Of a DNA stretch of 64,000 nt, positions 55,932-64,000 are shown piece after piece. The stretch comes from Omphiscola glabra. Taxonomy: Eukaryota; Mollusca; Gastropoda; Lymnaeidae. The stretch spans positions 569,502 through 633,501 of the forward strand of contig OZ024806.1 in assembly GCA_964017045.1 (NCBI GenBank), written 5' to 3'. Within the stretch, counting starts at the first letter, position 1. The number at the start of each line of letters is the position of its first letter. Both the position numbers and the translations under genes were made by a program. The notes under the pieces were generated by a model, which was not told the DNA's origin, did not search any database, and worked only from the letters and a program-made list of their open reading frames with translations.

Positions 55932-58900
55932 CTGTGGTTAACAAACACATTGGTACAGTTTATGTCTATGTATTCAACACTTTTCAAAAAGTTATAATCT
56001 AAAGTTTCTCATACATTGCACGTTTTACCAATAATACTTTGTACCAAGTTTATGTCATTTCCTACAACAATTTGTTTTAAGTGTCAAACTATCAGTCCAA
56101 AATGGGGGGCGGGTACACCGAAATGGCAAGTACTGTCCACAAAAATGATGTAATATATATAAATATATATACAAATGTGCGTTTATGCCACAAATTAAAA
56201 TAATCGCTATTTGAATGAAGAAATAAATTCATTTGTGATACATCCGGCTGGGCCACAACATTTTTACATGGCGGGCCATGGGTTGCCCACCCCTGCATTA
56301 AGCCAAGGAGCCTGATTTTATTTTGAGTTCACGTATTGTGGCCTAAAACATCATGACAAAAAGCCTGCACCAGGTTCATTCATTACCTTGGCACATTCCT
56401 TGATAGTCCCCCCTGTCTGGACGAGGTCGTCAATGATGATCACGTGCTTGCCGCTGGGGTTGCCTGTTGTACAACTTGGGTTGATATAACTGTTTCAGTG
56501 GTCATACTCTACATAATTATGTACAGGTAACTTACATTTTAACTCAGTTGTAATAAAGATTTTCTAGAATATTAAAACAAGTTTGTAAAAAATCCAGTTC
56601 TACGACTAGAATATTTGTTTACCTCCCTTTGTTGCCTTCTGTCTCGTTTTGTTAAAATCTGATTTTAAACATCTAACTATAACATAACAACGTATTAAAT
56701 GTATGTTTTAATTTTACATTTTTCAAAACGTCTATTCCTCATTTGGTATGACCCTAAAGCTAGGTCATGTTAGGTCACATAAGTCATATTAGGTTAGGTC
56801 ACGTAGGTCAGGTCATGTAAGGTCCTGTTAGGTCAGGTCATGTTAGATCACGTTAGGTCACTTTCATCAAGTTTCAGATCTGAGGATTGCTCTCAAAAAC
56901 TGACTAGTCTGAAAGAATTAAAAAAATGGCATTTTGTTTACCGTCTTTTACAGTGACAACTTTTTTGTTGTCCCCAATTCTCTTCTTGGCACAAATAATC
57001 AGCCTCTCGTCATCTGCGAACATGAGGTGGAACCTTTTGTAGGCGCCATCATCCGGGAATGCAAACACAAGACTTTCTTTGTCTGGGAGGGTGGCGAGTT
57101 CCCTCTGGAGGAGAGGGATGGCTGTCTCCAGTCTGAAATTTAAATATGCCACAAGGATATGAATCAACTTGCTTGCAATCATGACAAGTACGTTAACAAC
57201 TTACTTTCAATCATGACAGATATGTTAACAACTTACTTTCAACCATAATAATAATAATAATAATAAAGTTTATTTAAAAATCACGCTTCATCCCCAAAGG
57301 CTCGAAGCGCGTAAAATAAATCCGATGTTAGATGTTCGAGAGGCCTCACTGCTGCCTGTTAGGCGCACGTGAACTCCATCTCCCCATCTCCGGGTTTTCA
57401 GGATGATACAGGTTTGTGTGAATTCCGTAGGTAGGTAAAATGGCGGCAAAGTGGTGCAAGGTAGTTACATGTCGGGTGTACAAACTACATGTTTCACTAT
57501 TCCGTTGTTGATTCTACAGTAGTTTTTGTTAACATATATTGCAACCCCTTCCTTTGGATTTGATGCTGTCGGTTGTTCCTTCGGCACGGAAAATGTTAAA
57601 TTAGTCCAGTGCCACTGCTGAATCTGGTAACGTTTCGTTAAGCCATGTCTCTTTAAGCTCATACGAAATTGATAGAAATCCTTGCAGAAACAACCCACGT
57701 CATCCATCCTGTTACGTAGTGATCCAACGTTTCCCAAAACAACATGTGGAAGAAAGGCTCGCTGTCCTATGTTTCTGCATTTGAAACGAATGCCTCCACT
57801 TCTTCCCTGCTTTCTTCCTCTCAGTCGTGAATTGGTCGCCATTTGTTGTTGACATGGCGGAAGTTTACAAAAATGGCGGAAGTGACATCTTTATACTAGG
57901 CTGACTATTTTGATATCCGAAGTCCATATTAAAGCTGTTTCCCGCGAAGAAAAAGACACAAAACATACAAGAAAATCGTCCGTAGTAGATCAATTTGTAC
58001 TTGAGTGAAACACAATTAAATCTAACGTGAAAAAACTGTAAAAAAGCTGAAAAAGATGCACTGATGCAATTGAGTCGCCTTACTTTCAACCATGACAGAT
58101 ATGTTAACAACTTACTTTCAACCATGACAGATATGTTAACAACTTACTTTCAACCATGACAGATATGTTACATTCCTATTATTTTAATATCAGTCTACAA
58201 TCCAACAGTCACTTGATTTCTGCAACATCTTTTTTTTTCCCAAGTGTACATTTAAAAAAATGATTTTTAAGATCGGCTCCCAATCAGCACAGCCCCTCCT
58301 CACCCCGTATTTTTAATGGGACGTTACATCTACATACACGTAATGGTTGAAACATGTAACTGTTATATTTTTAGAGCCAGACTAAAAACTCAGACGTTAC
58401 GCTATTAAAGTGCATTGGGTTGTGTTATTAAAGGGGAGATAATTTCCGCACTCACCTCGGTATAACATTATCCGAGAAGTAGAATCTCTCCTGCAGGGCG
58501 TGGATGTCATAAATGATGATTTGAGCGGGCCCTCTGGCACTCAGCGGTATAGCGGACAGCAGAGTTGCCAGCGTCTGTTGAAAGATAAGGATCTGATGGA
58601 ATTAAGTCGGGACTAGACACGATCATCTCCTGGACGAGCTACAAATTTTTTTAAAAAATTGACGCTTTGAGCTCTAGCTTTGACGACCTACCTTTGCCGT
58701 GGCTATCTGTCCCTCTGTGTCCACTCTTTCCATCGTCCCAGTCGGGAAGTAAGGGAGGATGAAGTGAAATGACCGGGACAAATATCTGAAGAAAAATTAT
58801 AAATGATAAGTCATGTCATGATAGATAAGTGAGGTAATGAAAGATAAGCCATGTCATGATAGATAAATGAGGTAATGAAATATAAGTCATGTCATGACAT

Positions 58901-59562
58901 ATAAACCATGTAGTGACAGATAAGTGATGTCTTGAAAGATTAATTATTTATCCACATTAGCTCTCAAAGTATTGCCATAGACCAGTGGAAGCCATTGGCA
59001 GCCATGGAGCAGTGCTTGCCATAGACCAGTGGTAGCCATAGACCAGTGGTAGCCATAGACCAGTGGTAGCCATAGACCAGTGGTAGCCATAGACCAGTGG
59101 AAGCCATAGACCAGTGGTAGCCATAGACCAGTGGTAGCCATAGACCAGTGGTAGCCATAAACCAGTGGTAGCCATAGACCAGTAGTAGCCATAGACCAGT
59201 GCTTGCCATAGACCAGTGGTAGCCATAGACCAGTGGTAGCCATAGACCATAGAGCTAGCGCTCTTGTCAGCTTTACACGTCAAAGTAATGAAGATTATTT
59301 CAATAACAAATACAACATATTAATCATGAAAACATTTTCTTAAGTCAATTTGCCAAGTATATCTTAAAAACAATAAGGTTGCAGTAAAATTGAGCTTACC
59401 TTAGAGAACTAGAGTTACTTACCTTGGGAAGGCATAGATGACTAGAGTTACTTACCTTGGGAAGGCATAGAGATCTGAGAGTTGCTTACCTTGGGAAGGC
59501 ATAGAGAACCGAGAGTTGCTCAAAGACAATAGCCGGTGAGTGAAAGCTACCGATGAATATCA
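55698..59562 (-). CDS. PRPP synthetase (PRS4-like, class III type), six 3' exons, 5'-incomplete
   Basis: This enzyme family makes 5-phosphoribosyl diphosphate from ribose 5-phosphate and ATP for nucleotide synthesis. The spliced minus strand reads [120 protein letters not shown] and [18 protein letters not shown], then a stop at 55698-55700. [12 protein letters not shown] is the PRPP-binding loop. The [25 protein letters not shown] and FANFWITNS motifs are those of plant PRS4-type enzymes, which differ from the classical animal PRPS1/2. All exon phases join. The N-terminal exon or exons were not found before 64000. Confidence 0.9.
56090..56300. mobile_element. Probable hAT-like fragment in PRPP synthetase intron
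   Basis: On the minus strand the segment starts caggggtgggcaacccatgg + cccgcc, the typical opening of hAT-type non-autonomous elements in many animals. The opposite end and target duplications are not recognised, so limits are approximate. Confidence 0.45.
56387..56463 (-). CDS. PRPP synthetase exon with PRPP-binding loop
   Basis: The acceptor is gttgtacaacag and the donor is GCCAAG|gtaatg, 77 bases. It encodes [20 protein letters not shown], then IKECAK. The DD-x-x-x-TGGT loop binds the ribose 5-phosphate/PRPP phosphates in type I phosphoribosyltransferase folds. Confidence 0.93.
56755..56872. repeat. AGGTCA-rich cluster in PRPP synthetase intron
   Basis: About ten AGGTCA or near-AGGTCA hexamers in 118 bases. 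They include AGGTCA-TGTT-AGGTCA (a DR4 arrangement) and AGGTCA-CGT-AGGTCA (DR3). It is degenerate rather than a clean array. Confidence 0.85.
56942..57132 (-). CDS. PRPP synthetase internal exon
   Basis: The acceptor is atttaaatttcag and the donor is AAGACG|gtaaac. It encodes [60 protein letters not shown] and VKDG. The phases join the neighbouring exons on both sides. Confidence 0.92.
57190..57246. repeat. 32-bp minisatellite, left part (interrupted by LINE)
   Basis: The unit ttactttcaaccatgacaga + tatgttaacaac occurs here about two times and resumes at 58080-58170 with about three copies. The LINE insertion splits the array. Confidence 0.9.
57247..58079 (-). mobile_element. Internally deleted LINE with endonuclease N-terminus
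   Basis: On the minus strand the element starts ggcgactcaattgcatcag. It encodes [20 protein letters not shown], then [20 protein letters not shown] (57842-57465), the start of an apurinic-type LINE endonuclease. It then jumps to the 3' tail gcgcttcgagcctttgggga and (TTATTA)n. Both flanks read ttactttcaaccat, a 14-bp match that could be a target-site duplication or simply the host minisatellite. Confidence 0.85.
58080..58172. repeat. 32-bp minisatellite, right part
   Basis: About three copies of ttactttcaaccatgacaga, continuing the array at 57190-57246. Confidence 0.9.
58456..58574 (-). CDS. PRPP synthetase internal exon
   Basis: The acceptor is tctttcaacag and the donor is ACCGAG|gtgagt; phases 0 in, 2 out. 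It encodes [20 protein letters not shown], then [20 protein letters not shown]. The D-I-H motif corresponds to the metal/ATP-site histidine region of PRPP synthetases. Confidence 0.93.
58692..58785 (-). CDS. PRPP synthetase internal exon
   Basis: The acceptor is tttttcttcag and the donor is GCAAAG|gtaggt, 94 bases. It encodes [20 protein letters not shown], then [23 protein letters not shown] is a strongly conserved PRS4-type signature that replaces the classical FPYARQDKKD. Confidence 0.92.
58795..58945. repeat. Degenerate array (gataagtcatgtcatgatag)
   Basis: About four copies of a 38-bp composite (gataagtgaggtaatgaaa) next to the exon at 58692-58785. Confidence 0.85.
58968..59252. repeat. 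Minisatellite, 17-bp unit (ccatagaccagtggtag)
   Basis: About 16 copies in the PRPP synthetase intron. The minus-strand ORFs of repeating [11 protein letters not shown] type are artefacts. Confidence 0.95.
59398..59500 (-). repeat. Tandem copies of the PRPP synthetase donor junction
   Basis: On the minus strand ctatgccttcccaag|gtaag occurs three times, about 34 bases apart, followed by a decayed fourth copy (ctctaag|gtaagc). The first is the real exon end. This is the same kind of event as at NCOA exons 6, 15 and 18. Confidence 0.92.
59490..59562 (-). CDS. PRPP synthetase exon (5'-most found)
   Basis: The acceptor is ctttcatacag and the donor is CCCAAG|gtaagc. It encodes [20 protein letters not shown], then YAFPR. 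It starts with two bases of a split codon, so at least one more exon is needed upstream. The end of this exon and its donor are tandemly repeated downstream (59400-59500). Confidence 0.88.
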
Positions 59563-59582
59563 CTGTATGAAAAGAAAGTACA

Positions 59583-59775
59583 TCAGTTTTAAATGTACGG
59601 CATCAGCCATTGGTCATCCATTTTAAATGTACGGCATCAGCCATTGGTCATCCATTTTAAATTTATGGCATCAGCAATTGGTTGTACATTTTAAATGTAT
59701 GGCATCAGCCATTGGTCGTCCATTTTAAATGTGCGACAACAGCAATTGGTCATCAGTTTTAAATGTACAACAACA
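59583..59775. repeat. Minisatellite, 34-bp unit (catcagccattggtcatcca)
   Basis: About five copies with ttttaaatgtacgg. Between 59775 and 60060 no coding or repeat feature is supported. Confidence 0.9.
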
Positions 59776-60059
59776 TTGATATTTTTTGTTTCTGATTAAA
59801 AGAAAATGTCCCCATGAACCCGATAGTTTGGCTTCTGACCATTATGCTGATTCTCCGGTAAAAAACAAACTGTTACAAAGCTGTTTGAAAAAAAAACAAC
59901 AAAAAACTTTTCAATCCTCTGTTTGTAATTTTTACATTTCTTATCCGCATTTACAACAGCCCATGAAATTTAAAGCTGGACATCCATGGATTATTGGATT
60001 GTTAAGATTGAGTTCTTTGGGTCACTTCAAACGGACAATGATTGAAGTTGTCTTTTAAC

Positions 60060-60132
60060 TGTAGGGCTGTCCACTGTAGCGCTGTCCACTGTAGGGCTGT
60101 CCACTGTAGGGCTGTCCACTGTAGGGCTGTCC
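60060..60132. repeat. Short array, 15-bp unit (ctgtagggctgtcca)
   Basis: Five copies with one gcgctg variant. Confidence 0.93.
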
Positions 60133-60162
60133 TATGTACTTTAATCATCTGGTGGCAAGTTC

Positions 60163-60645
60163 ATATACTGAATCTATTCTGAGTAATATTGAATCTATTC
60201 TGAGTAATACTGAATCTATTCTGAGCAATACTGAATCTATTCTGAGTAATACTGAATCTATTGTGAGCAATACTGAATCTATTCTGAGCAATACTGAATC
60301 TATTCTGAGCAATACTGAATCTATTCTGAGTATTGCTGAATCTATTCTGAGCAATACTGAATCTATTCTGAGCAATACTGAATCTATTCTGAGCAATACT
60401 GAATCTATTCTGAGCAATACTGAATCTATTCTGAGTAATGCTGAATCTATTCTGAGTAATGCTGAATCTATTCTGACAAATACTGAATCTATTCTGAGTA
60501 ATACTGAATCTATTCTGAGTAATACTGAATCTATTCTGAGTAATACTGAATCTATTCTGAGTAATACTGAACCTATTCTGAGTAATACTGAATCTATTCT
60601 GAGTAATACCAAATATATCCTGAGTAATTCTATTCTGAGTAACTA
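60163..60645. repeat. Minisatellite, 21-bp unit (actgaatctattctgagtaa)
   Basis: About 23 copies. The same unit reappears at 62595-62655, on the far side of a 1.9-kb non-repetitive block. Open frames on both strands are not genes. Confidence 0.96.
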
Positions 60646-62590
60646 GCGAGAATCCAGCATGCGATGCATGCCACTCAATGAAAAAAGTATTTGTGTTTTA
60701 ATTAAGTTTTAAAGTAATTTTTAAATAGAAAATATTTATTGTTTTTTTCCGTCTAGTGCGTACACAAATAAATTAGAAGTTTTTCAACGCGTGAGCAGGC
60801 AACATGTAGCTGTCCACGTGAGAAGCGTGTATTTTCAAAATTTAGTCCACACACTTGTAGCGATTGATCCACACACGCAGTAGCTCTGTTTTAAATTATA
60901 TTTAGAAAGCTCAAATATTTATTATTTTTAAAATAAGGCCTCCGGCCCCAAACGCAAAATTTTAAAATGGTTGTACTTATGTCACACACAAACTGAAATG
61001 TCGCTTGTATTTGATTGATTTCTAGCAACCCATGCAATAGCACTGATTGAAATTATATTTGTTTAGCTCATATAAGAAAAAAATAATTTGAGGCTCCGGC
61101 CCGAAAAGGAATATTTCAAAATGGATAAGCTAATTCAGAAACCATTTGTGCGCAAAACAACTTACCAAAGTTTTATCGCAATCGGATAAATGGTGTAGGA
61201 ACGCATACGAAAATTATATTTAGCTCATAAAAGGGGGAAAAAAAGTATTTAGGTCCCCGGTCCCAAAACGGAATATTGTAAAATGTGTGTAATAATTCAG
61301 AAACATTTGCATTTTTTTTTTACAATTCACACAATTTTCATCACTTTGGATTGATGGTATAGATACACATTTTGTCTGCCTGTCTGTCTGTCTTTCTATC
61401 TAATAAAATCTCTATTTTTAAAATTAAATTTTCACTTGTGTAAAGTGATTGGGTTTTGATATCCCTGGGGATAATTATGAAAATATTTTTATGTTTTGTT
61501 AAAGTCATTGATTTTCTTAATTGGTTAACATATGTTCATATGTAAAATGAGAATATAGCTTCTTTTTTTTTACAACCGAAATGTCATTGAATTGAAAGAT
61601 ATTGTCATCCAAGTAAAAATGCATGAACTCAATTTCCTACCATCGATATAAATGTATCGATGAAGGTTAATTATTGATCAAATTTATTCTTAGGCTTATC
61701 TTGTTCTGCACTGGGCAAAATGAATGTATAGTGTATCGCGGGCTACACAGAGTTTTAAAAAAATAAATAAATTATCCACTGGATTGTAGCCCCTTTACTT
61801 ACGCAGAATATTTTTTTTTGCATTTAATATGCTTATTTCTTATCTAGATCAGTGCATTAAAAATGCTATTTGGCTATTTAGTTTTTCTACACCAATTTAA
61901 TTAAAAGGCATATTCTTATTAAAATTATTTTCAAATGTAGAGTTTTTACTACTTTATAAATTTCATAACAGTTTATTTTTGGAATGAATAAAAAGTACAA
62001 ACTTATTAAATGTTAAAAATACAAAGCGAAATTAGTATTTAAGTTTCAATGCTATTTATTAATGTTACTTATAAGAAGGGGAATGTACATCATCAGTTTT
62101 GTCACGCTCTTTTATTAAATCAGATAACTTTTAGCTTTGGCTAAATAGGCAATTCGCACTATGACGTCATTTGCATGATTATTTAGAACTAATTAATTTT
62201 AATTTAAATTTTATTTCCCCTTATTGACAACGTGCTAAAGAACGCACTAACAACAACTGATGTTTAGATTTTCCCGATATATGTGATTACTGTGTATTTC
62301 TTTGATCATATTTTTTCTATTTAATTTATTTTCATAACTTTTAAACGCATATAAAATGCTTAAGATAGTTCCTTAGTTGTTTCTTTATATGTATTTGTAA
62401 TTTATAATAATAATACTTAAACTTTTGCTAAAATAAAAGCGGAAATATAATATTTTTTGCGCATGTAAATTTATTCGATTTCCGTAAAATAATAGAAAAA
62501 AACTATGTTTGTTTTTAAGAGTCCGAACGTACCAAAATATTTTCGGCTCTTTGGCGTTATGTCCCTATAGCTCATTCTTATATATATAAG
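60646..62590. mobile_element. Candidate Helitron/HINE-like insertion splitting the 21-bp array
   Basis: The block lies between two parts of the same minisatellite, which argues for insertion. It starts ctagcgagaatccagcatgc with palindromic gcatgcgatgcatgc. It contains three diverged internal repeats around tatttagctcataaaa ... ggctccggcccgaaaa and a (TGTC)n/(TCTA) microsatellite (61375-61405), and it ends next to a hairpin-forming tcttatatatataaga. No coding sequence is recognised. Helitron-type identity is an inference. Confidence 0.5.
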
Positions 62591-62655
62591 AAATATATTC
62601 TGAGTAGTACTGAATCTATTCTGAGTAATACTGAATCTATAATAAATAATACTGA
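62591..62655. repeat. Continuation of the 21-bp actgaatctattctgagtaa array
   Basis: Three to four diverged copies with the same unit as 60163-60645. Confidence 0.88.
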
Positions 62656-62756
62656 ATTATAATTCTATTTATAACTACAATTGGTAGTTGACCTCTGACC
62701 CCCCACTCTTTTATCCTGTCATTATCATGGAAATAAAATGTTTCAAAGAAACAATA

Positions 62757-63772
62757 TTTGATGATGTGTCACTTGATGGTGTGTCACTTGATGTGTCACT
62801 TGATGATGTGTCATTTGATGATGTGTCATTTGATGATGTGTCATTTGATGATGTGTCATTTGATGATGTGTCACTTGATGATGTGTCATTTGATGATGTG
62901 TCATTTTATGATGTGTCATTTGATGATGTGTCATTTGATGATGTGTCACTTGATGACGTGCCATTTGATGATGTGTCACTTGATGACGTGTCACTTGATG
63001 ATGTGTCACTTGATGACTTGTCACTTGATGACATGTCACTTGATGACGTGTCACTTGATGATGTGCCATTTGATGATGTGTCACTTGATGACGTGTCACT
63101 TGATGATGTGTCACTTGATGACTTGTCACTTGATGACATGTCACTTGATGACGTGTCACTTGATGACGTGTCACTTGATGACGTGTCACTTGATGACGTG
63201 TCACTTGATGACGTGTCACTTGATGACGTGTCACTTGATGGTGTGTCACTTGATGTGTCACTTGATGATGTGTCATTTGATGATGTGTCATTTGATGATG
63301 TGTCATTTGATGATGTGTCATTTGATGATGTGTCACTTGATGATGTGTCACTTGATGATGTGTCACTTGATGATGTGTCACTTGATGATGTGTCACTTGA
63401 TGATGTGTCACTTGATGATGTGTCACTTGATGATGTGTCATTTGATGATGTGTCATTTTATGATGTGTCATTTGATGATGTGTCATTTGATGATGTGTCA
63501 CTTGATGACGTGCCATTTGATGATGTGTCACTTGATGACGTGTCACTTGATGATGTGTCACTTGATGACGTGTCACTTGATGACATGTCACTTGATGACG
63601 TGTCACTTGATGATGTGTCATTTGATGATGTGTCACTTGATGATGTGTCACTTGATGACGTGTCACTTGATGACGTGTCACTTGATGACGTGTCACTTGA
63701 TGACGTGTCACTTGATGACGTGTCACTTGATGAGGTGTCACTTGATGACGTGTCACTTGATGACGTGTCACA
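62757..63772. repeat. Minisatellite, 15-bp unit with 462-bp higher-order repeat
   Basis: About 67 copies of gatgatgtgtcactt and variants (tttgatgatgtgtca, gatgacgtgtcactt). A distinctive 12-bp unit, acttgatgtgtc, occurs twice, 462 bases apart, with the same neighbours, so a block of about 30 units was duplicated. It gives a 399-codon frame on the plus strand and open frames on the minus strand. Confidence 0.97.
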
Positions 63773-63829
63773 ATTTCAATTTGATTATTCTGCTCGTTAT
63801 TTTGCATTGAAAATATTAAATTTTACAAA

Positions 63830-64000
63830 CTGTAACCAAAACTGTGTAACAACAATTCAAATGTATGTACACATTCAATTACCATAGAAATGTAACTGTA
63901 TGTACACATTTTATTGCCATAGAAATTGAATAGTATGTGTATACAATTAATTACCATAGCATTTCAACAATATGTACACATTTAATTACCATCTTTCCCT
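63830..64000. repeat. Degenerate array (tgtacacatttaattaccat)
   Basis: About four copies of a roughly 38-bp unit reaching the end of the window. Confidence 0.85.

Noticed and set aside
59786..60058. 90-codon plus-strand ORF as a small gene or PRPP synthetase 5' exon
   Set aside because: Wrong strand for the PRPP synthetase and no recognisable motif or codon signal.
60134..60646. 170-codon SNTESIL repeat ORF
   Set aside because: 21-bp minisatellite artefact with an equally open opposite strand.
62688..63887. 399-codon plus-strand ORF of DDVSL repeats
   Set aside because: The frame exists only because the 15-bp unit is a multiple of three without stops. Equally long ORFs exist on the minus strand and in another plus frame, and no splice or family evidence supports it.

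Overview
The window is eukaryotic nuclear DNA, most likely from a mollusc and probably a gastropod. It has GT-AG introns, very few coding bases per kilobase, a p160-type nuclear receptor coactivator, and animal transposon families. One of these looks like the hAT transposon SPIN, which is known from a pond snail as well as from vertebrates. No prokaryotic organisation, tRNA, rRNA or CRISPR array is visible.

Positions 406-32073 (+ strand) carry the 3' part of one large gene, a nuclear receptor coactivator of the NCOA/SRC family (taiman in insects). I could place 22 coding exons with matching phases, giving about 2,120 codons. The bHLH and most of PAS-A lie upstream of the window. The exons encode the end of PAS-A, PAS-B, a Ser/Gly/Asn-rich region, five canonical LXXLL nuclear-receptor boxes plus one degenerate one, five glutamine tracts, a VKQE sumoylation-like site, and a C-terminal ending (SLLCQLLSE-stop) that closely resembles the C-terminal NR box of vertebrate SRC-1a. 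Exon 8 contains two mutually compensating frameshifts.

Positions 32074-40400 are 3'UTR or intergenic sequence with minisatellites and a short hAT MITE. Positions 40400-50001 are a nest of dead transposons: a minus-strand Ty3/Gypsy element (gag, RT start, RNase H, integrase) into which a plus-strand hAT transposase remnant, an inverted-repeat element, a SINE-like tail and several large minisatellites have been placed. A 5'-truncated LINE with clean target-site duplications lies at 50356-50798.

Positions 55698-59562 (- strand) hold the last six exons of a second gene, a PRPP synthetase of the plant PRS4-like type. Its N-terminal exons were not found. An internally deleted LINE sits in one of its introns. 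Positions 60060-64000 are minisatellites, one of them apparently split by a 1.9-kb Helitron-like insertion.

The most striking property of the window is about 50 different tandem arrays (units about 12-50 bp, about 25 kb by hand tally, roughly 40 percent of the sequence), nearly all of unrelated sequence. Several arrays have copied an exon-intron junction, so that real splice donors or acceptors are followed or preceded by rows of identical decoys, in both genes. Others grew from transposon coding sequence. An unexpected number carry the nuclear-receptor half-site AGGTCA.
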